Shown: positions 22,750 to 31,336, numbered from the stretch's first letter. The stretch is DNA of 42,971 bases from JAFGKM01 sp964413825 (GCA_964413825.1 CAYPTS010000009.1:1-42971), one strand, 5' to 3'. Program-made: numbers and translations. Notes: generated by a model from the letters alone, not told the origin.

Positions 22750-23748
22750 GTGGAAAACATATGCGACGTTAAAAAGAAACTGAAAGAGTCGGAAGACAGG
22801 TACAGAATTTTGACGGAATCAATGCTGGACGGCATTATCATAATTGATTTCGAGGGCAAGATTCTGTTTGCCAATTATATGGCTCTGCAGATGTTCGGTT
22901 TCAAAAATGTCAGTGAATTGAAGAACAAAACGGTATTTGATTTCATCGTTCCGGAATTCCTCGATAAGTTGAAACGCGATATAAAAATGGTGTACGAGGA
23001 AAAAGGGAACTATCTTATTGAGTATCAGGTTGGCGATAAGTACGGCAGTATATTCTGGGTTGAAGCGATAGGAAAGAAAACCGTTTTTGAAGGCAAGAAC
23101 GTGGACCTTGTTTGCATAAGGGACGTTACCGAGAGAAAACTTGCGGAAGAAAGCATGAAGAATTCTCTGCACAAGACTAAGAAACTTCTCGATGAAACGG
23201 TAATAGCGCTGTCAAAAACAATCGGGGAAAAAGACCCGTACACATCGGAACATCAGCGGAGAGTTGCCAAACTTGCATGTGTACTTGCAGGGCATCTGGG
23301 GTTTTCCAAGGACATCACGGAAGGATTGAGAATAGCATCCATACTTCACGACATAGGCAAGATTTATATCCCCGGGGAAATTCTCACAGCGCCGAGGGAG
23401 CTTACCGAAGTTGAGACGGCTCTTGTCCGCTACCACCCGGTCAAGGGGAGTGAAATACTTGGGAAGATAGAATTTCCGTGGCCGGTGTCAAAGATTGTTT
23501 TACAGCATCATGAGCGCATTGACGGGACGGGCTATCCCGAAGGACTAAAAGCGGACGGCATCCTGTTTGAAGCGAAAATTCTCGCGGTTGCCGACGTGGT
23601 GGAGGCGATGAGTTCCCACAGGCCTTACAGGAGTTCCCTCGGGATAAAAACTGCGCTTGCCGAGATAAAGAAATACAAGGGAATCATCTACGACAGCGAT
23701 GCGGTTTCCGCCTGCCTACAGGTTTTCAAAAAAGGTTTTGTATTTTGA
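22750..23748 (+). CDS. PAS domain / HD-GYP c-di-GMP phosphodiesterase
   Basis: 332 residues. The GTG at 22750 is preferred because GGAAGAGG ends 5 nt upstream; an in-frame TTG at 22732 would add six residues. Residues ~10-130 form a PAS sensor (ILTESMLDGIIIIDFEGKILFAN). Residues ~150-325 are an HD-GYP domain with HDIGK, the second histidine cluster HHERIDGTGYP and a complete GYP motif, so it should hydrolyse c-di-GMP. No membrane helix: a cytosolic sensor. It is transcribed from a strong promoter beside the fold-back element and ends convergent with tRNA-Leu. Confidence 0.9.
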   Translation: MENICDVKKKLKESEDRYRILTESMLDGIIIIDFEGKILFANYMALQMFGFKNVSELKNKTVFDFIVPEFLDKLKRDIKMVYEEKGNYLIEYQVGDKYGSIFWVEAIGKKTVFEGKNVDLVCIRDVTERKLAEESMKNSLHKTKKLLDETVIALSKTIGEKDPYTSEHQRRVAKLACVLAGHLGFSKDITEGLRIASILHDIGKIYIPGEILTAPRELTEVETALVRYHPVKGSEILGKIEFPWPVSKIVLQHHERIDGTGYPEGLKADGILFEAKILAVADVVEAMSSHRPYRSSLGIKTALAEIKKYKGIIYDSDAVSACLQVFKKGFVF

Positions 23749-23898
23749 AGATTAGTGCCGAAGTGGGGAGTCGGCGCCGCTCGCATCCCGAGACTGCTCG
23801 GGTCGGCCATTCGCATGGCTCCTCTTACTCATCGGAGCCAGACATCTTCGCTCTCTTCGACTTCCTTCAAAGAAGATTAGTGCCGAAGTGGGGAGTCG
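23747..23898 (-). mobile_element. tRNA-tail element, tRNA-Leu copy (3' end duplicated)
   Basis: On the minus strand a 27-bp direct repeat covers the 3' end of tRNA-Leu plus 7-8 flanking bases (23872-23898) and recurs at 23747-23773. Between them lies a 98-nt non-coding unit: GGAAGTCGAA, AGAGCGAAG, a 6-bp hairpin (23839-23834 with 23822-23817) with loop GATGAGTAAGA, then TGGCCGACCCGAG and GCGAGCGGCGCC. It aligns with the tRNA-Ser unit but has different stem sequences. Confidence 0.77.
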
Positions 23899-23964
23899 AA
23901 CCCCAACGGTGTTGCCACCACAAGGTCCTGAACCTTGCGCGTCTGCCAGTTCCGCCACTTCGGC
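23881..23964 (-). tRNA. tRNA-Leu (anticodon CAG)
   Basis: Acceptor arm GCCGAAG (from 23964) pairs with CTTCGGC, discriminator A at 23881, no encoded CCA. Anticodon arm CAAGG-TTCAGGA-CCTTG gives CAG. The variable arm is long (class II), and the T arm is GGGGTTCGACTCCCC. It reads CUG. The gene is downstream of holB and a structured repeat, and its 3' end is duplicated 125 bp further on. Confidence 0.95.
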
Positions 23965-23977
23965 TATATCAGCCCTA

Positions 23978-24077
23978 TTTCATCCAGATAGCGTCGTTGG
24001 CTGCGTGTCGGCTTCCTCGACGTATGTTTAATACGCCTCGTTGCCTCCTCCTTGCCGCCTTGCTATCTGGCGAACTC
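23978..24077. repeat. Interspersed structured repeat, copy B
   Basis: 100 bp homologous to 11246-11349. CCAGATAGC (23984 onward) pairs with GCTATCTGG near 24062-24070, and the internal hairpin CGTAT/ATACG replaces CGTAC/GTACG of copy A. It separates holB from tRNA-Leu. Confidence 0.8.
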
Positions 24078-24102
24078 GGTCTGATGCTTAAATTTCGACC
24101 TA

Positions 24103-24942
24103 TCAGGAAATCGAGAGAAACAGGGTGTCAAATCCCAGTTTCAAATTTATATTATACCTTACCTGCCGCTTTAATTCCAAAATTTTTTCCACGGTTTCAA
24201 GGAAACGTTCCCTGTCCCTTGGAACAAGCGCATCCTCCGCTCTTTTGTTGACAAGAAATTCTCCGGGCACGCCTGCTCTGTTGAAGTAGGCGTCCCTGTA
24301 AAACAGGACGATTTTTCCCAGCCATTCGTCGACCTCCTCCCGTTCTTTTTCTTTCAAAAAAGCGTCGACCTGTTTGAAGAACCCGTAAAAATCCTGTTTT
24401 TTAGCCAGAGTTAGCATCTTTGAAAATTCTCTTCCTTCTGCCGCCGCGTCCTGTATGTTTTCTTCGGGGAGTTTATAGTTCAGGCGTATCTTCTGGCATC
24501 TCGACAGTATTGTCGGAAGAAAAAAATTCGTGCTGCTGCTCTGTATCACAAGAACTCCGTACGGCGGCGGTTCTTCGAGGATTTTCAGCAATGCGTTCGC
24601 CGATTCGTCCCTCATGTATTCTATGTCAAAGATGTAGACTTTCTTTCTGCCGGAATAAGGGGTGAGGTATATGTCATCCTTTATCATCCGCACATCGTCT
24701 ATGGACAGGATGCTTTTTGACGGAATTATCCGCCTTACATCCGGATGCAAGCCCTTTTTAATCCGTTCGCAGTCAGGACACGAGCCGCACGGCGGAGAGT
24801 CTTTGCAGTTGAGTAGCATTGAGAGAAAAACGGCGGTTTCGTTTCGCTGTTTTTTATCCCCGCCATAAATTATGTATGCACCGGCAATTCTATTTTTTTT
24901 GTGTGTTTTTACGAGAAATTTTTCTATTTTTTTTGCGTCCAT
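24103..24942 (-). CDS. holB: DNA polymerase III delta' subunit
   Basis: 279 residues. AAA+ clamp-loader layout: a degenerate P-loop (YGGDKKQRNET), as usual in delta', zinc ligands C46, C52, C55 and C58, the ANALLKILEEPPP helix and the SRC motif in LSRCQKI. It helps load the beta clamp with DnaX and HolA. The 5' end overlaps the tmk coding region by 53 bp, a large but genuine-looking overlap since both frames keep conserved or basic residues there. tmk-holB pairing is common. Confidence 0.88.
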   Translation of the reverse strand: MDAKKIEKFLVKTHKKNRIAGAYIIYGGDKKQRNETAVFLSMLLNCKDSPPCGSCPDCERIKKGLHPDVRRIIPSKSILSIDDVRMIKDDIYLTPYSGRKKVYIFDIEYMRDESANALLKILEEPPPYGVLVIQSSSTNFFLPTILSRCQKIRLNYKLPEENIQDAAAEGREFSKMLTLAKKQDFYGFFKQVDAFLKEKEREEVDEWLGKIVLFYRDAYFNRAGVPGEFLVNKRAEDALVPRDRERFLETVEKILELKRQVRYNINLKLGFDTLFLSIS

Positions 24943-25555
24943 TCAGGAAGTTCTCCCATGTTTCTATAATTTTCTTGTGCGTCATCTCCTGCGTTTTTCT
25001 CGGGATAACCCTTATTCTTTCAGGATGTTTTTCGGCATTTGAAAGGTATCCTTTCCGCACCCTTTTTTGGAATTCTATGGATTCCCGCTCCATCCTGTCC
25101 CTGCCTTTCTTTTCCAGTACTTCCGCAAGACGTTCCGCAGGCGCATCTATGAGAAAGGTCAAATCCGGCATTAGTGTTCCGACCAATGTCCTGTGAAGAT
25201 AGGCTATAAGTTCCTTGGAAATGCCCCTTCCGTAACCCTGGTAGGCGGCGGTGGAATCTACATACCTGTCCAGGATTACCGTCGTTCCTTTTTCGACTGC
25301 GGGTTTTATCAGTTCAGCCAGTAGTTGTGTTCGGCTGGCAAGGTAAAGCAGAAGTTCGCTTATCGGGCAGATGCTGTTTCTGCGGTCGAGCAGAATGCTC
25401 CTTATTTTGTCGCCCGCGTAGGTTCCCCCGGGTTCGTTCAGCAGAACGGCGTCCTCGTTTTTTCCCAGCAGATATTGAAAAAATAACTTTGCCTGCGTTG
25501 TTTTTCCGCACCCGTCAATGCCCTCGAAACTTATTATCAGCCCCTTTTTTCTCAT
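24890..25555 (-). CDS. tmk: Thymidylate kinase
   Basis: 221 residues. P-loop FEGIDGCGKTTQ at the N-terminus, NEPGG and LDRYVDSTAAYQGYGRG (the DR motif with substrate-binding residues) and the LID region around GRDRMERE. It phosphorylates dTMP to dTDP. The extra Lys/Arg-rich C-terminus (last ~18 residues) coincides with the overlap into holB. Probable operon: diguanylate cyclase, membrane protein, tmk, holB. Confidence 0.93.
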   Translation of the reverse strand: MRKKGLIISFEGIDGCGKTTQAKLFFQYLLGKNEDAVLLNEPGGTYAGDKIRSILLDRRNSICPISELLLYLASRTQLLAELIKPAVEKGTTVILDRYVDSTAAYQGYGRGISKELIAYLHRTLVGTLMPDLTFLIDAPAERLAEVLEKKGRDRMERESIEFQKRVRKGYLSNAEKHPERIRVIPRKTQEMTHKKIIETWENFLNGRKKNRKISRKNTQKK

Positions 25556-25568
25556 AAATGATGGTGTG

Positions 25569-26162
25569 TTATTCCATAAACCGGACGTATATGCTTCCCA
25601 GAATCTTATTCCTGTTTTTAATCACAACTTCGAACTTGTCTTTTTCCCCTTCGACAGACCAGTGCTGCAGCATCCTTTCGTAAGTTATCCAATAGCCGAT
25701 GTCCTGTCCGTTGTTGAAACGGGCGTTGCCTGCAAATCCTTTCAGGTCGGCCCGCAAGTCCTCTGTTCCGTCCCCTCCCGGGTATCTAACCTCTTTTATC
25801 TGGAATCTGCCGGTTTTTTTTATTTCCATCTCATCGTCGGGCGCTATCTCGATTGTGGCGTTTTCCGCCTGTACAATCACCCAGAAGTCCGGAGTTGATG
25901 GTTCTTCTTCCGTCGTTGCCGCGACGGTTGTATCCGCAACTGCCGGCGGTTTTATTACCTCTGTTTCCATTATTGACAGCGGAACGGTGAAAAAGAAGCT
26001 TAGATACAGATAATATGCCGTAAAAATAGAGTATACCGCCGTAAGCGCCGCGGCAAAAAACAGTTTTTGTCTGTTAATTCTTACAAGTATCAGTGATAAT
26101 ACGAACATGAGCAGTGCCAGTCCGGCGACTGCCAGAGATAGAATTTTATCAACCTGAGGCAT
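25569..26162 (-). CDS. Membrane-anchored hypothetical protein
   Basis: 197 residues. Two hydrophobic helices at about 8-27 and 34-60, then a Thr/Glu/Pro-rich linker (TTVAATTEEEPSTPD) and an extracytoplasmic domain of ~110 residues with many aromatic and charged residues (FWVIVQAENATIEIAP, NNGQDIGYWITYERM). I do not recognise the family. It begins 1 nt after the diguanylate cyclase stop and ends 13 nt before tmk, so it belongs to that transcript. Confidence 0.65.
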   Translation of the reverse strand: MPQVDKILSLAVAGLALLMFVLSLILVRINRQKLFFAAALTAVYSIFTAYYLYLSFFFTVPLSIMETEVIKPPAVADTTVAATTEEEPSTPDFWVIVQAENATIEIAPDDEMEIKKTGRFQIKEVRYPGGDGTEDLRADLKGFAGNARFNNGQDIGYWITYERMLQHWSVEGEKDKFEVVIKNRNKILGSIYVRFME

Positions 26163-26163
26163 T

Positions 26164-27408
26164 TTAACCCTCCTTGTCCTTGTATACCGAAATCATGTTT
26201 TTGCCATTTTTTTTTGACAAAAACAGAGCGTTGTCGGCTTTGCTTATTATGTCCTGCTCGTTTTCTCCGTGCTCCGGAAAACTCGCTATGCCCATGCTCA
26301 GCGTGATGTGCACGGACTGTCCGATGTCGGCGTCGTCTTTCAGAAAAACGAACTGCGACACGGTTTTCTTTATTCTTTCCGCCAGTGCGTTGGCTTCAAC
26401 GCTCGAGGCGAAAGGCAGAAGGTAGGCAAACTCGTCCCCGCCGAACCGGCATACCATGTCGCTTTCCCTTACCGCTTTGTTGATTACCGATGCAATTTCC
26501 ATGAGAATGATGTCGCCTTTCGGGTGTCCGTAGGTATCCACGTAATTCTTAAAATTGTCCAGGTCTGAAATCATGACGGAAACAGGGAATCCCATCCTTT
26601 TCGCCTTTACAAATTCTTCTTTTGCCCGTTTGTTGAAATATCTCCTGTTGTAGAGTTGCGTGAGCGGGTCTGTGATGGACGCCCTGTTGATTTCTTCGTG
26701 GAGTATGGAGTTTTCAAGTTCTATGTTGAGTTTCCGGATGAATATGTCGATGATGTGCTTCATGTCATCGAATACCTTCCTGACCTCTTTGCGGGACATG
26801 TTTGCAACCCCGACAACGGCAACGGTCTTAACCTTCCCGCCGGCTGCAAAAGGTATGGTAACGACTGTCCGGCATTTTTCAAAATCGTATTCTTTGAGTA
26901 ATCCGCGTATTTTTTTGTCGATGTCCGTCGGAATGTCCGATGGAAAAAATGTAATCATGCGCCGGTCGTTTTCATCGGTTTTGGCGTTTCCGCCTCCGGA
27001 AAAGGTGCTGATGTTGAGGGTTATGACTTCCCCCGATGCGTATTTTTTCAGCCGTTCGTCGACAACCAGCATAATTCCCATGGGGCATTTGCAGAAACCC
27101 ATGAGACTTTCAAGCCCCTGTTTCAGCAAATCATCGGTCTTAACATGTTTCCCGAAACTCACAAACGAGGCGTTTAGTTTTTCTATAAGTTGTTTCTGGT
27201 GCAGAAGCAGGAGGTAGTAGTAAGTCAGAATCCTGAAAACGATGAAAATGGAAACGTAGGTTATAAGAAGAAAGGGAAGAATTATTCTGAAAACCTGCGG
27301 TAAAGAGGCGACGGGGTCTATCCAGATAATTGAAAAAAACATTGCGGCTGTCACCACGATAAAAATACAGCCTTCTGTAATGATGAGTACCTTGTTCCTG
27401 TATTTCAT
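26164..27408 (-). CDS. Membrane-bound diguanylate cyclase (GGDEF)
   Basis: 414 residues from the ATG at 27408; a TTG at 27438 would add ten residues and neither start has a clear ribosome site. Two membrane helices lie in the first ~75 residues, then a GAF-like region (to ~240), then a GGDEF domain: ITDPLTQLYNRRYF, ISDLDNFKNYVDTYGHPKGD, and intact RFGGDEFAYLLP. It should make c-di-GMP. A PAS/HD-GYP phosphodiesterase gene is 3.7 kb away on the other strand, so opposing activities are encoded close together. Confidence 0.88.
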   Translation of the reverse strand: MKYRNKVLIITEGCIFIVVTAAMFFSIIWIDPVASLPQVFRIILPFLLITYVSIFIVFRILTYYYLLLLHQKQLIEKLNASFVSFGKHVKTDDLLKQGLESLMGFCKCPMGIMLVVDERLKKYASGEVITLNISTFSGGGNAKTDENDRRMITFFPSDIPTDIDKKIRGLLKEYDFEKCRTVVTIPFAAGGKVKTVAVVGVANMSRKEVRKVFDDMKHIIDIFIRKLNIELENSILHEEINRASITDPLTQLYNRRYFNKRAKEEFVKAKRMGFPVSVMISDLDNFKNYVDTYGHPKGDIILMEIASVINKAVRESDMVCRFGGDEFAYLLPFASSVEANALAERIKKTVSQFVFLKDDADIGQSVHITLSMGIASFPEHGENEQDIISKADNALFLSKKNGKNMISVYKDKEG

Positions 27409-27489
27409 CGTAATATGGTAAATTTTTTTCGCAAACAATGCAAATGAAAAGATTGATGGCTTATATAAAAATGCGGAACAGGATGATGA

Positions 27490-27518
27490 TTGTTGAATTT
27501 TGAAAAATGGGGTAAAAT
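27490..27518 (+). promoter_or_regulatory. Candidate promoter of the DUF1318-vor operon
   Basis: TTGTTG (27490-27495), 17-bp spacer, TAAAAT (27513-27518), ~70 nt before the ATG at 27590. A purine-rich site (AAAGGAGAG) precedes the start. Confidence 0.4.
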
Positions 27519-27589
27519 AGGAAAAGAAACTGAACGGCAGAATCGCGAACCCCGGCTTTTAAAGAGTTTGGGGTAAAGGAGAGACGAAG

Positions 27590-28150
27590 ATGAAGAAAAC
27601 TATGGGAATTGTAATGCTGGCGGTTTTGTGCATGGCCGGGTGCGCCGTGGTGAATGTCTATGTGACGTTTCCCGAGGAGAAGATAGAAAAGGCGGCGGAG
27701 GACCTGCTTGCGCCTCCGTCCGAAAGCGCTCCGGTAAGCAGTATTCCGCGGTTCAGTTTCACGAAAACCGCCTATGCGCAGGAAACCACGGAGGTCAGAA
27801 AAGACATACGGACGGATTCTCCCGCGATAAGGGCCGCGAAGCAGAAGATGGATGCGTGGAGGGGAGCGCTGGATAATTTCAAGAAAGACGGTTTCATCGG
27901 TGAAGCTAACGATTTTGCCGTTGTCGTCAGGAACGCTCCGTCGGACAGTTCAACGGCGAGAGACGTAAGAAGGATAGTCTCCGACGAGAACAGGGAGAGA
28001 AAGGCGATGATGGACGAACTTCTCAAGATAAACAACGTGGCGCCGGGCGAAGAGGCGAAGTTTAAAAAGATTTTTGCCGATGTAATGCAGAGATATTCTC
28101 CGGCGGGAACGTGGATTCAGGCAGATAACGGACAGTGGAGCAGAAAATAA
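27590..28150 (+). CDS. DUF1318 (YdbL-like) lipoprotein
   Basis: 186 residues. Signal peptide with lipobox MAGC, so Cys18 is probably lipidated. The C-terminal ~90 residues (SPAIRAAKQKMDAWRGAL to the closing YSPAGTWIQADNGQWSRK) match DUF1318, the YdbL family, which usually ends in a G-NGxW-K pattern. Members often sit with AsmA-like YdbH and YnbE at the outer membrane; here no such partner is present and the next gene is vorB, overlapping by 1 nt (TAATG). Confidence 0.78.
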   Translation: MKKTMGIVMLAVLCMAGCAVVNVYVTFPEEKIEKAAEDLLAPPSESAPVSSIPRFSFTKTAYAQETTEVRKDIRTDSPAIRAAKQKMDAWRGALDNFKKDGFIGEANDFAVVVRNAPSDSSTARDVRRIVSDENRERKAMMDELLKINNVAPGEEAKFKKIFADVMQRYSPAGTWIQADNGQWSRK

Positions 28151-29190
28151 TGAGCAAGGTTCTTTTGACCGGCTGTGAAGCCTCCGCGGAGGGGGCGATA
28201 AGGGCCGGGTGTGTTTTTTATGCCGGCTATCCCATAACGCCCCAGAACAGGTATCCTGAGTATATGAGCGAGCGGATGCCGGAATCCGGGGGAGTTTTTA
28301 TACAGGCGGAAAGCGAAGTTTCCGCCATAAACATGGTTTTTGGGGCGTCGCTTGCGGGAATGAGGGCAATGACTTCCTCCTCTTCCCCGGGGATATCGCT
28401 GAAGCAGGAAGGCATTTCCTATCTCGCGGGCTGTGAACTGCCTGCGGTGATAATAAATATGAACCGGGGCGGTCCGGGGCTGGGAGATGTAACGCCGAGC
28501 CAGTCGGATTATTTTCAGTCGACCAGGGGCGGCGGGCACGGGGATTACAGAACTCTTACGCTTGCTCCGTGGACGGTGCAGGAACTGTACGACCTGACCT
28601 TTCTCGCGTTCGACCTTGCCGACAGATACCGCAATCCCGTACTTGTTCTTGCCGACGGAATGCTGGCGCAGATGATGGAGCCGGTGGAACTTTTGAAAGG
28701 CAGGAAGAAGACGCCCAAAAAAAAATGGGCGCTGGATGGGTGCAAAGGGAGAAAGCCCCGTTCCGTAAAATCTCTTTTCCTGGCTCCGGGGGTTCTTGAA
28801 ACCCACAACTGGAAACTTGCCCGTAAATACCAGAAGATTACCGAGAAAGAGCAGATTTACGATACCCATATGTGCACGGATATGGACATTCTCGTGGTGA
28901 GTTTCGGCACCTGCGCCAGGATTAGTCTGGAGGCGATAAGGATGGCGCGGGAGCAGGGCATCAGGGCAGGGCTGTTCCGGCCGGTTACGCTGTGGCCGTA
29001 TCCGTCCGAGGTTCTGAAGAACATGGCGGAAAAGGCGAAAAAAGTCTTCGTGGTCGAGATGAATCAGGGACAGATGCTCGACGACGTTAAAATTGCGGTG
29101 AAGAACAACTCGAGGATTTTTTTCTACGGCAGGCCCGGCGGAGGGGTCCCGACGCCCGAAGAGATTTTGAAGGAGATGAAAAAAATATGA
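28150..29190 (+). CDS. vorB: 2-oxoacid:ferredoxin oxidoreductase, alpha subunit (VorB-type)
   Basis: 346 residues from the ATG in TAATG at 28150. YPITPQNRYPEYM is the pyrimidine-binding domain motif of VorB/KorA-type subunits, followed by NMNRGGPGLGDVTPSQSDYFQ and a C-terminal transketolase-C-like domain (VVSFGTCARIS). With VorA it decarboxylates branched 2-oxoacids or related substrates to acyl-CoA, reducing ferredoxin. The beta subunit follows with a 4-nt overlap. The ferredoxin (delta) and gamma genes are not adjacent. Confidence 0.87.
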   Translation: MSKVLLTGCEASAEGAIRAGCVFYAGYPITPQNRYPEYMSERMPESGGVFIQAESEVSAINMVFGASLAGMRAMTSSSSPGISLKQEGISYLAGCELPAVIINMNRGGPGLGDVTPSQSDYFQSTRGGGHGDYRTLTLAPWTVQELYDLTFLAFDLADRYRNPVLVLADGMLAQMMEPVELLKGRKKTPKKKWALDGCKGRKPRSVKSLFLAPGVLETHNWKLARKYQKITEKEQIYDTHMCTDMDILVVSFGTCARISLEAIRMAREQGIRAGLFRPVTLWPYPSEVLKNMAEKAKKVFVVEMNQGQMLDDVKIAVKNNSRIFFYGRPGGGVPTPEEILKEMKKI

Positions 29191-29933
29191 AGGCGATGTA
29201 TAAAAAACCGGAGAGTCTGACCGACAATGCGACGATTTACTGTGCCGGCTGCGGGCACGGTATTATCCACAGGCTCATAGCGGAGGTTATCGACGGCTTC
29301 GGCATCAGGGAAAAGACCATAGGCATTGCTCCGGTGGGATGCGCGGTGCTCGCGTACGACTACTGGAATTTTGACGTTACCGAGGCGGCGCACGGCAGAC
29401 CGCCGGCTGTCGCCACGGGTATCAAGCGCTGTCTTCCCGATAGGATAGTTTTTACATACCAGGGCGACGGCGACCTCGCCGCAATAGGCACCGCGGAGAT
29501 TGTGCATGCCGCGGCCAGAGGCGAAAATATCACGGTAGTCTTCGTCAACAACGGTACTTACGGAATGACCAAGGGGCAGATGGCGCCCACAACCCTGCCG
29601 GGACAGAGAACCACCACGACAACCAGGGGAAGGGATACCTCTTACCACGGGTTTCCCATCAGGGTATGCGAGATGCTTGCGACCCTTGACGGGACCGCAT
29701 ATCTCGAGAGAACCAAGATAGACACCGTACAGGACATAATAAAAACGAAACAGGCAATAAAGAAAGCATTCAGGTATCAGATTGAAAAGAAAGGGTTCTC
29801 GCTTGTGGAGGTACTTTCAACCTGTCCTACGAACTGGAAGATGACGCCCTCGCAGGCAATGGAGTGGGTGCGTACCAAAATGGCCGGGTATTTCCCTGTG
29901 GGAGTTTACAAAGACACGGGGGCGGACGTATGA
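29187..29933 (+). CDS. vorA: 2-oxoacid:ferredoxin oxidoreductase, beta subunit (TPP-binding)
   Basis: 248 residues. CAGCGHG near the N-terminus ligates the proximal cluster with downstream cysteines, and GDGDLAAIG...VNNGTYGMTKGQMAPTT is the Mg-TPP motif. Ketoisovalerate or 2-oxoglutarate type is suggested by the PTTLPGQRTTTT segment; the exact substrate is open. The start overlaps vorB (ATGA) and the stop overlaps the next gene (ATGA at 29930). Confidence 0.88.
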   Translation: MKAMYKKPESLTDNATIYCAGCGHGIIHRLIAEVIDGFGIREKTIGIAPVGCAVLAYDYWNFDVTEAAHGRPPAVATGIKRCLPDRIVFTYQGDGDLAAIGTAEIVHAAARGENITVVFVNNGTYGMTKGQMAPTTLPGQRTTTTTRGRDTSYHGFPIRVCEMLATLDGTAYLERTKIDTVQDIIKTKQAIKKAFRYQIEKKGFSLVEVLSTCPTNWKMTPSQAMEWVRTKMAGYFPVGVYKDTGADV

Positions 29934-30589
29934 TATTTCTGCCTATCTCAATCCTCATCTTGTTTTTTCTGATACTTCTCCTGCCGTTTTTCTTCTTTAT
30001 CGTACAGATTGAAATAATAAGAATTGCGCTCAGTAAAATCGGACTTTCCCCGCAGATGGCGCTCCTGATATTTTTCCTGTCGCTTTTGGGCAGTTTGATA
30101 AACATTCCGGTGTACACCCGCGAGGCCGCCATTATCCCGCCGCAGAAGATTTTCCCGTTTTTCCACTTTAACCCTTTCGGCATACCGGCAGACCCGACCA
30201 AGCAGATAATAGCGATAAATCTCGGAGGATGCATAATCCCGTTACTGCTTTGCATGTACCTCATTCCCCGGGCGCCTCTCCTGCCCACTGTTTTTGCGAC
30301 GGTCATAACCGTTTTGGTGTGTTTCAAAATATCAAGGGTGGTGCCGGGCACCGGCATTGTGGTACCTGCGCTGATACCGCCGCTTATAGCCGTTGCGCTG
30401 GCGTTTCTTTTTTCCCCGGGCAACAAGATACCCGTGGCTTATATTTCCGGGGTGCTGGGCGTTCTCATAGGAGCGGACGTTCTTAACCTGCCCCACCTCG
30501 GCAGGTATCCGGGCATAATGAGCATAGGAGGCGCAGGCGTTTACGACGGCATTTTTCTGGTGGGAATTATCTCCGCACTCCTTGCCTGA
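29930..30589 (+). CDS. DUF1614 integral membrane protein
   Basis: 219 residues from the ATG at 29930; an upstream in-frame start lies inside vorA. About six membrane helices. The C-terminal LGVLIGADVLNLPHLG...MSIGGAGVYDGIFLVGIISALLA is the DUF1614 signature. Function unknown. It is coupled to vorA by a 4-nt overlap, where a gamma subunit gene would be expected. Confidence 0.8.
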   Translation: MIFLPISILILFFLILLLPFFFFIVQIEIIRIALSKIGLSPQMALLIFFLSLLGSLINIPVYTREAAIIPPQKIFPFFHFNPFGIPADPTKQIIAINLGGCIIPLLLCMYLIPRAPLLPTVFATVITVLVCFKISRVVPGTGIVVPALIPPLIAVALAFLFSPGNKIPVAYISGVLGVLIGADVLNLPHLGRYPGIMSIGGAGVYDGIFLVGIISALLA

Positions 30590-30593
30590 ACTT

Positions 30594-31289
30594 ATGAAAA
30601 ACTACGACAATTCGATAAAAAACTGGCCTGAAGACGAGAAGCCGCGCGAGAAACTCTTGAAATGCGGTGAACATACCCTTACCGATACGGAACTTCTTGC
30701 CATACTTTTGAGAACCGGTGTGAAGGGTACAAGCGCCGTCGACCTTGCGCGGAAGATAATGCAGAAGTTCGGTACGTTCCGCAACATGAGCCATACGAGT
30801 ATAAACAAGTGGAAGGACATCAAAGGGCTGGGCAGTGCGAAACTCTGCCAGATAAAGGCCGCCATCGAGATAGGCCGCAGGTTCAGGGAAACCGAGATGA
30901 AGGAGGAAAGGCCGAAGGTTTCAAAGCCAGAGGATGTGGTGTGTTACATAATGCCGCGTCTCAGGGACCTGAAATATGAAGTTTTCCATGTGTTTTACCT
31001 GGATTCGAAAAACAGGATTACTGACAAGTGGGAGACAGAGCAGGGCACGGTAAATCAGGCAAATCCCATCGTGCAGGAGGTTTTCAGGAAGGCGGTGGAT
31101 AACTTTGCCGCTTCCGTCATCTGCGTGCACAACCATCCTTCGGGCGACCCGGAGCCCAGCAGGGAGGATAAGGAGTTCACGAAAACGTTGGTGAAAGCGG
31201 GAGAGGTATTGAACGTAAAGGTTCTTGACCATATAATAATAGGAGATGACAAGTATTATAGTTTTGCCGACCACAACCTTACAGCCTAA
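30594..31289 (+). CDS. radC: RadC family JAMM metallopeptidase-like protein
   Basis: 231 residues from the ATG at 30594 (an in-frame TTG at 30582 overlaps the preceding gene). N-terminal helix-hairpin-helix (LLAILLRTGVKGTSA...IKGLGSAKLCQIKAAIEIG) and C-terminal JAMM motif HNHPSGDPEPSREDKEF starting at His179. The molecular role of RadC is still unsettled despite the name. It follows DUF1614 by 4 nt. Confidence 0.92.
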   Translation: MKNYDNSIKNWPEDEKPREKLLKCGEHTLTDTELLAILLRTGVKGTSAVDLARKIMQKFGTFRNMSHTSINKWKDIKGLGSAKLCQIKAAIEIGRRFRETEMKEERPKVSKPEDVVCYIMPRLRDLKYEVFHVFYLDSKNRITDKWETEQGTVNQANPIVQEVFRKAVDNFAASVICVHNHPSGDPEPSREDKEFTKTLVKAGEVLNVKVLDHIIIGDDKYYSFADHNLTA

Positions 31290-31320
31290 CCCCCGTTCCA
31301 TGCCGGGGATGGAATGGGGG
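31290..31320 (+). terminator. GC hairpin after radC
   Basis: CCCCCGTTCCAT (31290-31301) pairs with ATGGAATGGGGG (31309-31320) apart from one G-T pair, loop of 7 nt. It begins at the stop codon. A G-rich stretch rather than a U tract follows, so it may terminate or just insulate the next gene. Confidence 0.45.
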
Positions 31321-31336
31321 GGGCGGGGGATTTTAG

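Noticed and set aside
23745..24251. A 168-codon plus-strand frame across tRNA-Leu.
   Set aside because: It is antisense to the tRNA, its duplicated end, a repeat and the 3' end of holB; no conserved protein features.
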